The notes below the pieces were generated by a model that was not told the origin of the DNA, did no database searches, and saw nothing but the letters and a program-made list of their open reading frames with translations. Both the position numbers and the translations under genes were made by a program. This document shows positions 8,449-17,227 of a DNA stretch of 64,000 nucleotides, in pieces. Position 1 is the first letter of the stretch; each line of letters starts with the position of its first letter. Origin of the DNA: Terrisporobacter mayombei (GTDB lineage: Bacteria; Bacillota; Clostridia; Peptostreptococcales; Peptostreptococcaceae); assembly GCF_014333445.1 (NCBI RefSeq), contig NZ_JACRYU010000016.1:186001-250000 (forward strand), read 5' to 3'.

Positions 8449-10341
8449 ATGAATAAAAGACAAGAAGAATTCCTAGGGATGTTAATTAAAGAGAATGATT
8501 ATATTGATACAAACTATGTAACTGAAAAATTAGGTTGTTCAGAAAGAAGTATAAGAAATTATTGTAATGACATAAACAATTGGTTAAGTACATTTTCTAA
8601 TGTTAGAATAGATAGAATTTCTAACTTAGGTCTAAAATTAATAGATCATAATAATGAAAGAAATATGGTAAGTCAAAAATTAAGAAGAGAAGTCAAAAAA
8701 TTAAATAGTAGTTTGTATAGACATATAGAAATATTAAATTTATTATTAATTAATAAAAATACTAAGATAACAGTATCGGATATTTCTAAAAAGTTATATA
8801 TAAACAAGAATATAGTAAGAGAAGAAATAAATGCTTTAATTAATAGTTTGAATGAATATGAACTAGAATTAAACATTAAGAAAAATACAGGGATTTCTAT
8901 TTTAGGTGCTGAAAAAAATATAAGGATAATGTTAGTTGATTATTTTTATAAATATATAGATAGTTTTAGGCTTAACATGGAAGAAGTAGAAATTTTCCAT
9001 ACAGTTGATGTTATTGTATGTAGAAATATAATGAATATGATAGAAGAAAGATTAAATATGAGATTTACAGATATATCTTTCAAACAGTTAACATTATTTT
9101 TTATTATAAGCATTATAAGAATTAGACAAGGTAAATCTTTAAATTTAAATGAAGATTATGACTATGGGAATTTAATAGAAATATTAGATGATATAGAAGA
9201 AGAATTAAAATCAAATTTAGCTATAAATATAAATAAAAATGAAAAAATATTTTTTCTTTCTTTAATTCAAAGTATGAACAAAGAATTAACTAATAATCAA
9301 ACTTTAATAATAGATAAAGATATCGAAAAGCAGACTAAAGAAATTATTAAATTAGTATCTGAAGAATCAGGAATAAATTTTGAGGAAGATGTTTTATTAT
9401 ATGAACACTTGCTATATCACATTAACACTACTAATAAACAAATAAAAAATAATGTCAGTCTAAAAAATCCATTATTAGAAGATATAAAAGGCAAATATTA
9501 TTTTTTATTTAATGTTATTTCTGATGCTATTAGAAATAATAATGATGTATATGTAAGTGAAGATATAATAGCATACTTAACACTTCATTTTCAGGTATCG
9601 CTAGAAAGAAAAAAGAGAAATAGAGAAGATTTTAAGAGAGTATCCATAGTTTGTCCTCTAAGTTTTGGTGTGAGTACATTACTAAAAGTTAAATTAGAAA
9701 AAAATTTTGATGATATAAAAATAATTGAAACCATAAGGGAAGAAGACTTAAAAAGAAATAAATTTAATAAAAATATAGATTTTATGATAACATTAAGAGA
9801 CTATGAAAATATTCATCTTCCTAAATTCATAACAACTCCTTTATTTACAAAAGAAGATGAAATAAAATTAAAAGATTTTATTTCAAATATAAAGGTAAAA
9901 GATACTTCTTATAGAATTATGAATAAACTTATGATTTCTGATTATTTTATACAAGAAATAGATTATGAAGATATATATGAGTGTATAAAATATCTAGCAG
10001 AAAGATTGGTTAAAAAACATTATGTGGATAAAGAATATGTAAAATCCATAATTGAAAGGGAACATGCTTGTCCTACATATATAGGAAATGGTATATTATT
10101 GCCTCATGGGGATATCAAATATGTAAAACAATCAGTACTTTGCTTTGCCAGATTAAAAAATCCTATAAAATTAAAAAATGGTCACCATACAAAAATAATA
10201 ATCATACTAGCATATAAAAATGATAATAGAGAAGAGTTTCAAGAGTTATTCCAAGAAGTATCAAGGCTTACTGAAGATGAAAATATGGTAAAGGAAATAA
10301 TGAACTGTAACATAAAAGACATAAAAAATATTTTAGTATAA
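8449..10341 (+). CDS. BglG/LicR-type PRD transcriptional activator
   Basis: A 630-residue multi-domain regulator. The order is an N-terminal HTH_11 (about 5-60, LGCSERSIRNYCNDIN), a second Mga-like HTH (about 85-140), two PRD domains (about 180-290 and 300-395), an EIIB-like domain carrying CPLSFGVSTLL, and a C-terminal EIIA (type 2) domain with HACPTYIGNGILLPHGD holding the phosphorylatable His. Such proteins activate a neighbouring PTS operon and are switched by phosphorylation from HPr and the cognate EIIB. The PTS operon starting 141 bp downstream is the obvious target. ATG 8449 follows GGGG at about 8440. Confidence 0.9.
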   Translation: MNKRQEEFLGMLIKENDYIDTNYVTEKLGCSERSIRNYCNDINNWLSTFSNVRIDRISNLGLKLIDHNNERNMVSQKLRREVKKLNSSLYRHIEILNLLLINKNTKITVSDISKKLYINKNIVREEINALINSLNEYELELNIKKNTGISILGAEKNIRIMLVDYFYKYIDSFRLNMEEVEIFHTVDVIVCRNIMNMIEERLNMRFTDISFKQLTLFFIISIIRIRQGKSLNLNEDYDYGNLIEILDDIEEELKSNLAININKNEKIFFLSLIQSMNKELTNNQTLIIDKDIEKQTKEIIKLVSEESGINFEEDVLLYEHLLYHINTTNKQIKNNVSLKNPLLEDIKGKYYFLFNVISDAIRNNNDVYVSEDIIAYLTLHFQVSLERKKRNREDFKRVSIVCPLSFGVSTLLKVKLEKNFDDIKIIETIREEDLKRNKFNKNIDFMITLRDYENIHLPKFITTPLFTKEDEIKLKDFISNIKVKDTSYRIMNKLMISDYFIQEIDYEDIYECIKYLAERLVKKHYVDKEYVKSIIEREHACPTYIGNGILLPHGDIKYVKQSVLCFARLKNPIKLKNGHHTKIIIILAYKNDNREEFQELFQEVSRLTEDENMVKEIMNCNIKDIKNILV

Positions 10342-10359
10342 AAAGAATAAAGATCAAAT

Positions 10360-10404
10360 AAAGCATAATGTTTTCCGAAAAAGGGAAAATGTTATGCTTT
10401 TTAT
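10360..10404 (+). terminator. Terminator separating the activator from the PTS operon
   Basis: A 17-bp stem (10360-10376 with 10384-10400, two G-U pairs) is followed by a T-rich tail. It isolates regulator transcription from the operon at 10483, so the operon needs its own promoter in 10405-10470. I see no clear -35/-10 pair there, which fits an activator-dependent promoter. Confidence 0.85.
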
Positions 10405-10482
10405 GTTATTTTTATAAAATATAATGATATTAAGTAAATTAATTTTAACAAATTTGACTTAATAAAAAGGATGGGGATTTAA

Positions 10483-11793
10483 ATGGTAGAAGGAGTTAAA
10501 ATTGTAACCATAGGTGGTGGCTCAAGTTACACACCAGAATTAGTAGAAGGGTTTATAAAAAGATACGATGAGCTATCAGTAAGAGAATTATGGCTTGTTG
10601 ATATTGAAGAAGGACAAGAAAAACTAGAGATAGTTGGAAACCTTGCTAGAAGAATGGTTAAAAAAGCTGGAGTTGATATGAAAATATATACAACTCTAAA
10701 CAGAAGAGAAGCACTTAAAGATGCAGACTTCGTAACGACTCAGCTTAGAGTGGGACAATTAGATGCAAGAATAAAAGATGAAAAAATACCATTATCTCAT
10801 GGTGTTATAGGTCAAGAAACTAATGGAGCAGGAGGTCTTTTTAAGGCATTAAGAACAATACCTGTGATATTAGATATAGTTAAAGATATTAAAGAACTTT
10901 GTCCAAATGCTTGGCTTATAAACTTTACAAATCCTGCTGGAATTGTAAGTGAAGCTGTTTTAAGATATACAGACTTCAAAAAATATATTGGTCTTTGTAA
11001 TGTACCAATAGGTATGAAAAAAGAAGTTGCAAAAGCATTAGGAGTTGATTCAGAAAGAATTGATATGGATTTTGCAGGTCTTAATCATATGGTATATGGA
11101 CTTAAAGTAAGGCTTGATGGAAATGACATAACAAAAGAAGCAGTTGAAAAGTTTTTAGAAAATAATATGAGTATGAAAAATATAAAAAATATTAGATTTA
11201 ATAATGAATTTGTTAAATCACTAGGTATTATACCTTGTCCATACCATAGATACTATTATAAAAAAGAGGATATGCTTGAAAGTGAACTTGATGACTTTAA
11301 AGAAGGAAAAATAAGAGGACAAATAGTTAAGAAATTAGAAGAAGAATTATTTGAGATTTACAAAGATGAAAGCTTAGATATAAAACCACCTCAACTGGAA
11401 CAAAGGGGAGGGGCTTATTATAGTGATGCAGCATGTAATTTAATAAATTCCATCTATAATAATAAAAAAGATATACAAGTGGTAAACACTTTAAATAAAG
11501 GTGCAATAAGCGATTTCAAAGATGATGAAGTAGTAGAAGTAAGTTGCATCATAACAAAAGAAGGTCCAAGACCTATATCTATGGGATATTTACCAGTAGC
11601 TATAAGTGGATTAGTAAGAAATATCAAATCATTTGAACTTTTAGCAGCAAAAGCAGCAGTTACAGGTGATTATAATACAGCTTATACAGCATTATGTATA
11701 AATCCATTAACACCATCTGATGACAAAGCGAAAGTTATATTAGATGAATTAATGGAAGCTCATAAAGAATATCTTCCTAAGTTTTATGTATAG
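10483..11793 (+). CDS. GH4 6-phospho-beta-glycosidase (LicH/ChbF-like)
   Basis: A 436-residue cytoplasmic enzyme of glycoside hydrolase family 4. It has the N-terminal Rossmann NAD-binding motif IGGGSSYTPELVEGF (about 9-23), the NFTNPAGIVSEA segment (near 150), the Cys of GLCNVPIGM and the His of GLNHMVYG. The Cys and His bind the Mn2+ used in the family's redox-assisted hydrolysis. The length is normal. It opens the operon. Together with a ChbG homologue directly downstream this matches the ChbF role of splitting phosphorylated, mono-deacetylated chitobiose; plain 6-phospho-cellobiose is the alternative. Confidence 0.85.
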   Translation: MVEGVKIVTIGGGSSYTPELVEGFIKRYDELSVRELWLVDIEEGQEKLEIVGNLARRMVKKAGVDMKIYTTLNRREALKDADFVTTQLRVGQLDARIKDEKIPLSHGVIGQETNGAGGLFKALRTIPVILDIVKDIKELCPNAWLINFTNPAGIVSEAVLRYTDFKKYIGLCNVPIGMKKEVAKALGVDSERIDMDFAGLNHMVYGLKVRLDGNDITKEAVEKFLENNMSMKNIKNIRFNNEFVKSLGIIPCPYHRYYYKKEDMLESELDDFKEGKIRGQIVKKLEEELFEIYKDESLDIKPPQLEQRGGAYYSDAACNLINSIYNNKKDIQVVNTLNKGAISDFKDDEVVEVSCIITKEGPRPISMGYLPVAISGLVRNIKSFELLAAKAAVTGDYNTAYTALCINPLTPSDDKAKVILDELMEAHKEYLPKFYV

Positions 11794-11804
11794 TAGGTGA
11801 TAAA

Positions 11805-12539
11805 TTGAATAAGTTAATTGTTAATGCAGATGACTTTGGGTATTGTGAATCAGTAAATTATGGGATTATATCATCTCATGTTAATGGTATTGTAACTTCA
11901 ACTACTATAATGGCTAATATGCCGGGATTTAATCATGGTGTTAAGTTATTGCAAGACTTTGATACTCTTGGATGTGGAGTTCATATGACACTAAGTTGTA
12001 ATAAGCCATTAAATGATAATTTAAAAACCTTAGTTGATGAAAATGGAAGATTTCATAGAAGAATAAATGAAGAAATAATAAAGTGTATAGATTTAGATGA
12101 GTTATATATAGAATTTTGTTCTCAAATAGACAAAGTTATAAAATCTGGGGTTAAAGTAACTCATTTAGATAGTCATCATCATGTCCATACAATACCTCAA
12201 TTTGAAGAAGTTATAAAAGCTATATTAGATAAATACAAACTTCCAATAAGAGGTGGATTTAAATATGATTTTGATTATGAAAAAGTAGTACCGTGCATAG
12301 GAACTTTTTATAATAAAAATATAGGTATAGATTATTTTGAAAAAAACGTTGAAGAAATAAAGTCTTATGAAGTATGTGATATAATGTCTCATCCAGCCTT
12401 CTTAGAAAGTTACTTATTAAAATCAACATCTTATGCAATGGAAAGAGTAACAGAACATGAAATATTAACGAGCAAAGAAGTCAAAAACTTTATTAAAGAA
12501 AATGATATAGTACTGACTAATTATAAAAATATATATTAA
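11805..12539 (+). CDS. chbG: ChbG/YdjC-family carbohydrate deacetylase
   Basis: A 244-residue YdjC-fold enzyme. Metal and catalytic residues are visible as NADDFGYC (about 6-13) and HLDSHHHVHTIP (about 120). Family members such as E. coli ChbG remove one acetyl group from chitobiose (or its 6-phosphate) so that the GH4 enzyme can act. The TTG start at 11805 follows AGGTGA only 11 bp after the GH4 gene, so the two are translationally close. Its presence argues that the operon handles N-acetylglucosamine-containing sugars rather than cellobiose. Confidence 0.85.
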   Translation: MNKLIVNADDFGYCESVNYGIISSHVNGIVTSTTIMANMPGFNHGVKLLQDFDTLGCGVHMTLSCNKPLNDNLKTLVDENGRFHRRINEEIIKCIDLDELYIEFCSQIDKVIKSGVKVTHLDSHHHVHTIPQFEEVIKAILDKYKLPIRGGFKYDFDYEKVVPCIGTFYNKNIGIDYFEKNVEEIKSYEVCDIMSHPAFLESYLLKSTSYAMERVTEHEILTSKEVKNFIKENDIVLTNYKNIY

Positions 12540-12560
12540 ACGTAGTATGGAGGATTAAGA

Positions 12561-12863
12561 ATGGAAGAAATAGTTTTAGGGATTATAATACATGCAGGAA
12601 ATGCTAAATCAAAATTATATGAAGCATTATCTAGTGCTAAGGAAAAGGATTTCGAAAAGGCTGAAGAACTTTTAGAGGAAGCAAATCAAGAAATATTAAA
12701 TGCTCACAAAATACAAACTAATTTAATTCAAGGTGAAGCAGCAGGGAATAAACCTGAAATATCAATGTTATTAATACACTCTCAAGATCATCTAATGACT
12801 TGCATGAGTGAAAGAAATCTTATAAAAGAAATAATTGATTTAAGAAAAGAAATGAACAAATAA
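12561..12863 (+). CDS. PTS lactose/cellobiose-family EIIA
   Basis: A 100-residue protein of the all-helical Lac-type EIIA family. It has the IIHAGNAKSKLYEAL helix near the start and the phosphorylation His in LLIHSQDHLMT (about residues 73-83). It accepts phosphate from HPr and passes it to the EIIB encoded next. The length is typical. GGAGG precedes the ATG, and the gene follows chbG by 21 bp in the same operon. Confidence 0.93.
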   Translation: MEEIVLGIIIHAGNAKSKLYEALSSAKEKDFEKAEELLEEANQEILNAHKIQTNLIQGEAAGNKPEISMLLIHSQDHLMTCMSERNLIKEIIDLRKEMNK

Positions 12864-12876
12864 AGGAGTGTTAATT

Positions 12877-13212
12877 ATGAAAAGAAAAATTTATTTATTT
12901 TGTAGTGCAGGTATGTCAACAAGTTTATTAGCAAGTAAAATGCAAAAGGTAGCAGATGAACATAGCTTACCAATAGAAGTAGAAGCTTTTCCGTATTTAG
13001 AAATAGATAAAATCGTTGAAGAAAGAAATCCAGATTGTATATTACTTGGACCACAAGTTAAATACATGTATAACGAGATAAAATCAAAATTCGAGCCAAA
13101 AGGATTACCAGTACAAGTTATAGATATGTCTGATTATGGAACTATGAATGGGGAAAAAGTTCTTAAGACAGCTATAAAACTCATCAAAGCCAATAAAGCA
13201 GCAAATGCTTAA
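12877..13212 (+). CDS. PTS lactose/cellobiose-family EIIB
   Basis: A 111-residue protein. The phosphocysteine loop is FCSAGMSTSLLASKM (about residues 7-21), and the family hallmark LLGPQVKYM is near residue 60. It phosphorylates the incoming sugar together with EIIC. AAGGAG lies 8 nt from the ATG at 12877; a TTG further upstream would overlap that site. It lies between EIIA and EIIC in the operon. Confidence 0.93.
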   Translation: MKRKIYLFCSAGMSTSLLASKMQKVADEHSLPIEVEAFPYLEIDKIVEERNPDCILLGPQVKYMYNEIKSKFEPKGLPVQVIDMSDYGTMNGEKVLKTAIKLIKANKAANA

Positions 13213-13256
13213 AAGTAAATTTTAGGGAATATTAAGTTTTTTAGGAGGGAATGACA

Positions 13257-14609
13257 ATGGACAAAATTATGTCAAAGTTAGAAAAAGTACTTATGCCAAT
13301 GGCAGAAAAAATAGGCCAAAATAAGTTACTTATAGCAATCAGAGATGGTTTCTTAGTTTCATCGCCATTATTAATAGTAGGTTCAATATTTTTATTAATT
13401 GCTAACTTCCCAATACCAGGATGGGATGAGTTTTGGGCTCAGTTCTTCGGAGCAGATTGGGCAGCTAAAATGGCTCATCCAGTAAATGCTACATTTGAAG
13501 TTATGACTTTACTTGCAGTGCTTGGTATAGGATACTCTTATGCAAAACAAATAGGTGCTGACCCTATTGCTTCAGCAGCAGTTGCATTAGTTGCATTCTT
13601 CATATTAACACCATTTAAAATACCATTCACACCAGAAGGTACAAAAACTGCTTATGAAGTTACTGGTATACCATTAGGATGGATGGGATCTAAAGGTATG
13701 TTCGTCGGTATGATAACAGCTATAACATCAGTAAAACTATTTGCAGCAATAACTAACAAAGGTTGGGTAATAAAGATGCCAGATGGAGTTCCTCCAACTG
13801 TTTCAAAATCTTTCGCAGCATTAATACCAAGTGCAGTTGTTATGGTAACTTACTTTATAATTAACTCATTAGTAGAACTTACTCCTTATGGAAATATACA
13901 TGAGTTTGTATACTTATTTTTACAAATGCCATTATTAGCATTAGGTAATAGTTTAGGCGCTATGACTATAGCATATATATTCTTACACCTATTCTGGTTC
14001 TTTGGAATTAACGGAAGTAGTGTTGTAGGAGCAGTATACAATCCAATATTAAAAATATTATCAGCTGAAAACTTAGAAGCATTTAAAGCTGGTTTAGAAA
14101 TACCAAATATAATAACAGGACAATTCCAAGATATGTTTGCTACATTCGGTGGTGCAGGAAGTACATTATCACTTCTTATAGCTATGGTATTAATTTGTAA
14201 AAGTAAACGTATAAAATCTTTAGGAAAATTATCTATGTTACCAGGAATATTTGGAATAAATGAACCGCTGATATTTGGTTTACCAATAATGTTAAATCCA
14301 ATTTTATTAATACCATTTGTTTTAGTACCTACAGTAAATATAATAATAACTTATTTCTGTATGTCAGCAGGACTTGTTCCTTTAACAAATGGAGTACAGT
14401 TACCATGGACAACACCTATAATATTCTCAGGGTTCTTGACTACGGGATGGCAAGGTGCAGTGCTTCAAGTAATATTACTTATATTAGGTGTATTCATGTA
14501 TATACCATTTATAAAAATGTTAGATAATCAATATCTAAGAGAAGAAGAAGAACAACAAAATGAATCAATTGATGATGACGATTTATCATTTGATGATTTG
14601 GTATTATAG
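13257..14609 (+). CDS. PTS lactose/cellobiose-family EIIC permease
   Basis: A 450-residue integral membrane protein with about ten hydrophobic segments. Family landmarks are DGFLVSSPLLIVGSIFLL (about 25-42), the FFGINGSSVVGAVYNP loop (near 260) and GINEPLIFGLPI (near 340), where the sugar-binding Glu lies. The acidic C-terminus EEEEQQNESIDDDD is cytoplasmic. ATG 13257 is 8 nt from AGGAGG, while the ATG at 13251 is too close. The substrate is inferred from neighbours to be chitobiose or a GlcNAc-Asn glycoside. Confidence 0.93.
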   Translation: MDKIMSKLEKVLMPMAEKIGQNKLLIAIRDGFLVSSPLLIVGSIFLLIANFPIPGWDEFWAQFFGADWAAKMAHPVNATFEVMTLLAVLGIGYSYAKQIGADPIASAAVALVAFFILTPFKIPFTPEGTKTAYEVTGIPLGWMGSKGMFVGMITAITSVKLFAAITNKGWVIKMPDGVPPTVSKSFAALIPSAVVMVTYFIINSLVELTPYGNIHEFVYLFLQMPLLALGNSLGAMTIAYIFLHLFWFFGINGSSVVGAVYNPILKILSAENLEAFKAGLEIPNIITGQFQDMFATFGGAGSTLSLLIAMVLICKSKRIKSLGKLSMLPGIFGINEPLIFGLPIMLNPILLIPFVLVPTVNIIITYFCMSAGLVPLTNGVQLPWTTPIIFSGFLTTGWQGAVLQVILLILGVFMYIPFIKMLDNQYLREEEEQQNESIDDDDLSFDDLVL

Positions 14610-14618
14610 GAGGCTATT

Positions 14619-15137
14619 ATGAGTAAAATTTTAATGATACTAGATCAGATTCAAGCTGGAGCAGGAGGTAAAGAAAAAGCAGATTTACCACCTGCAGGTA
14701 AATCATTACCATTAGGTCCAGGTGTCATGATGGAGCCATTTTTAGGTGATTCAAAAATAGTAGCTACTCTTTACTGTGGAGATGAATTTTTCATGAAAAA
14801 TTCAGAAGAAGTAAGTAATAAAATATGTGCAATGGTTAAAAAATTAAGTCCAGATGTTGTAATATGTGGGCCAAGCTTTAACTATGAGAACTTCTCTGAG
14901 ATGAGTTGTATATTATCTAAAAAAATAAATGAAGAAACAAATATACCTTCATTTGTTGCAATGTCTCAAGAAAATGAGGGTTTAATTGAAAAATATAAAA
15001 ATGATTTACATATAGTAAAAACACCTAAAAAAGGTGGAATAGGTTTAAATGACAGTTTAAAAAATATATGCAAATTAGCTAAGGCACTATCAAATAAAGA
15101 AGATATAAAAATGCTAAAAGAAGAAATTTGTTATTAA
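14619..15137 (+). CDS. GrdB-like protein (N-terminal domain of glycine reductase component B)
   Basis: A 172-residue protein resembling the N-terminal part of GrdB-type subunits of glycine/sarcosine/betaine reductase. It has an INQ-like start with QAGAGGKEKAD, LPLGPGVMMEPFLGD, VATLYCGDEFF and VVICGPSFNYENF. Full GrdB has roughly 430 residues and a selenocysteine in its C-terminal half; that half is absent here and the frame ends in TAA, so no Sec read-through is possible. It lies 9 bp after the EIIC gene with GGAGG. Its role may be non-reductive, such as binding an amino compound. The homology call is fairly sure; the function is unknown. Confidence 0.7.
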   Translation: MSKILMILDQIQAGAGGKEKADLPPAGKSLPLGPGVMMEPFLGDSKIVATLYCGDEFFMKNSEEVSNKICAMVKKLSPDVVICGPSFNYENFSEMSCILSKKINEETNIPSFVAMSQENEGLIEKYKNDLHIVKTPKKGGIGLNDSLKNICKLAKALSNKEDIKMLKEEICY

Positions 15138-15144
15138 GAAACGG

Positions 15145-15164
15145 AGCCCTGACTAATCAGGGCT
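15145..15164 (+). other. Intra-operon hairpin (possible attenuator or processing site)
   Basis: AGCCCTGA, loop CTAA, TCAGGGCT form a GC-rich 8-bp stem right after the GrdB-like stop codon, but only TCAATAATTT follows, without a U-run. It may protect upstream mRNA or partly stop transcription before the glycosylasparaginase gene. Confidence 0.6.
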
Positions 15165-15188
15165 TCAATAATTTAGGAGGAATTAATT

Positions 15189-16142
15189 ATGTGGGCAATG
15201 ATAGCAACATGGAGAATGGCAATAGAGGGAATAACTGAAGCTTGTAAAGGTCTTAATGAAGGAATGGATGCAGGAGATGCTGTGGAATTAGCAGTAAAAA
15301 TGGTTGAAGATTATCCTTTTTATAAATCAGTAGGATATGGTGGACTTCCAAATGAAAACTGTGAAGTAGAATTAGATGCAGCTTATATGGATGGAGATAC
15401 ACTTGCAATAGGAGCAGTAGCTGGTATAAGAGATTACGCAAATCCAGTTAGTATAGCAAGAAAATTAAGTGATGAAAAAGTTAATAACTTCTTAGTTGGA
15501 GCAGGAGCAGAAGCGTATGCTCATAAAAATGGCTTTGAAAGAAAAAATATGCTAACAGACAGAGCTAAGTTACATTATGAAAAAAGAAAGAAAGAAACAT
15601 TAGAAAAAGGTCTTAGCCCTTATATAGGTCATGATACTGTTGGGATGATATCTTTAGATGAAAAGGGTAAAATGTGTGCGGCTACATCAACAAGTGGATT
15701 ATTTATGAAAAAAAGAGGTAGAATTGGAGATTCTGCACTTTCTGGATCAGGATTTTATGTTGATAGTGAAGTAGGTGGGGCAACTGCTACAGGTCTTGGT
15801 GAAGACTTAATGAAAGGATGTATATCTTATGAAATAGTAAGACTTATGAAAGAAGGAAAACATCCTCAAGACGCATGTGATATAGCAGTAAATCAATTAG
15901 ATAAAGAGCTTATAAGAAGAAGAGGTAAAGCTGGAGATTTATCTTTAGTAGCATTAAATAATAAAGGTGAATGGGGAGTTGCAACTAATATAGCAGACTT
16001 TACATTCTCAGTTGCTACAAAAAATGAAGAGCCTACTGTTTATATATCAAATAGAGTAGATGGAAAAACAGTACATGAAGTGGCATCAAAAGAATGGTTA
16101 GATGCTTATGCAGCTAGAATAAAGGCACCTATAGAAATATAG
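15189..16142 (+). CDS. N4-(beta-N-acetylglucosaminyl)-L-asparaginase (glycosylasparaginase)
   Basis: A 317-residue Ntn-hydrolase. The precursor should self-cleave before Thr150 in YIGHDTVGMI, making an alpha subunit (1-149) and a beta subunit whose new N-terminal Thr is the nucleophile. Substrate-binding motifs RIGDSALSGSGFY and GGATATGLGEDLM are intact and very like the lysosomal enzyme. It splits GlcNAc-Asn into aspartate and 1-amino-GlcNAc. There is no signal peptide, so the glycoamino acid must enter the cell, presumably through the PTS encoded just upstream. GGAGG precedes the ATG. Confidence 0.92.
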   Translation: MWAMIATWRMAIEGITEACKGLNEGMDAGDAVELAVKMVEDYPFYKSVGYGGLPNENCEVELDAAYMDGDTLAIGAVAGIRDYANPVSIARKLSDEKVNNFLVGAGAEAYAHKNGFERKNMLTDRAKLHYEKRKKETLEKGLSPYIGHDTVGMISLDEKGKMCAATSTSGLFMKKRGRIGDSALSGSGFYVDSEVGGATATGLGEDLMKGCISYEIVRLMKEGKHPQDACDIAVNQLDKELIRRRGKAGDLSLVALNNKGEWGVATNIADFTFSVATKNEEPTVYISNRVDGKTVHEVASKEWLDAYAARIKAPIEI

Positions 16143-16165
16143 ATTAATAATTAGGGGGAATTTTT

Positions 16166-17227
16166 ATGAATATCTTAAGTAATACAATTGAAGAGATATC
16201 TCAAGATTTAATCAATGATATTATAGATATAGTAAAAATACCTAGTGTAGAAGGGAAGTCTGAAAATGGCTTCCCTTTTGGTGAAAATGTAGGAAATGCA
16301 CTAAATAAAGCATTAGAAATTTCACAAAGGCTAGGATTTAAAACTAAAAATCTAGATAATTACATAGGATATGCAGAGTATGGTGAAGGAGAAGATTATA
16401 TCTGTGTAATTGGTCATATTGATGTAGTTCCAGAGGGTAAAGGTTGGATTCATGATCCTTATGGTGGAGAAATAGAAAATAAAAAGATATATGGAAGAGG
16501 AGTACTTGATAATAAAGGACCTATAATGAGTGCTCTTTATGGATTATATGCTATAAAGAAATCAGGGCTTGAGATCGGAACAAAAGTTAGAATTATATTT
16601 GGAACAAATGAAGAAAGTGGGTTTAAAGATATTCCATACTATTTAGAGAAAGAAAAAGCTCCTTTAATGGGATTTACACCAGATTGTAAATATCCTGTTG
16701 TTTACGGTGAAAAAGGTATGGCCAGATTTAAAATTACTAGCGAAAACAACTTAAATGAGAGTGAATTTTTAAGTTTTATAGATAAGCTTTCGGATAAAGT
16801 ATTAGTTACTTTTAAAGAAATACAAAAAGTGGATGATAATTTAGTTTTAGATTTGAAGGTAAAATATGACTTTACTTATAAACTAGAAAATGTTTTAAAT
16901 GAATTAAGATATAATTTAGGCGAAAATATTAATATAGAAACTGTATTAAATTTTAATCCGGTGTATTTCGATAAAGATAGTAAATTAGTAAGAGGACTAC
17001 AAAAAGCTTATGAAGAAGTAACTGGATTAGATGGGACACCTGTCACAACTAATGGCGGTACTTATGCAAAAGTAATGCCTAATATAGTTCCTTTTGGTCC
17101 GTCATTTCCCGGGCAAAAAGGTATAGCTCATAACCCAGATGAGTATATGGATATAGAAGATATCATATTGAATGCAAAAATATTTTCAAATGCTATTTAT
17201 GAATTAGCGAAGGAGGATTTATGTTAG
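16166..17227 (+). CDS. M20-family (PepV/Sapep-like) metallopeptidase
   Basis: A 353-residue M20 dipeptidase. Metal ligands are visible as VIGHIDVVPEGKGW (about 89-102), GRGVLDNKGP (about 112) and GTNEESGFKD with the catalytic Glu (about 150). The C-terminal NGGTYAKVMPN and the His of KGIAHNPDEY complete the site. The length is about 100 residues shorter than many PepV proteins because the lid domain is compact. It is likely a cytoplasmic dipeptidase that frees amino acids, perhaps from glycodipeptides. It overlaps cutC by 7 bp, showing translational coupling. Confidence 0.85.
   Translation: MNILSNTIEEISQDLINDIIDIVKIPSVEGKSENGFPFGENVGNALNKALEISQRLGFKTKNLDNYIGYAEYGEGEDYICVIGHIDVVPEGKGWIHDPYGGEIENKKIYGRGVLDNKGPIMSALYGLYAIKKSGLEIGTKVRIIFGTNEESGFKDIPYYLEKEKAPLMGFTPDCKYPVVYGEKGMARFKITSENNLNESEFLSFIDKLSDKVLVTFKEIQKVDDNLVLDLKVKYDFTYKLENVLNELRYNLGENINIETVLNFNPVYFDKDSKLVRGLQKAYEEVTGLDGTPVTTNGGTYAKVMPNIVPFGPSFPGQKGIAHNPDEYMDIEDIILNAKIFSNAIYELAKEDLC

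Noticed and set aside
14619..15190. Selenocysteine read-through extending the GrdB-like protein to full GrdB
   Set aside because: The stop is TAA, not TGA, and the next gene starts 51 bp later with its own ribosome binding site.
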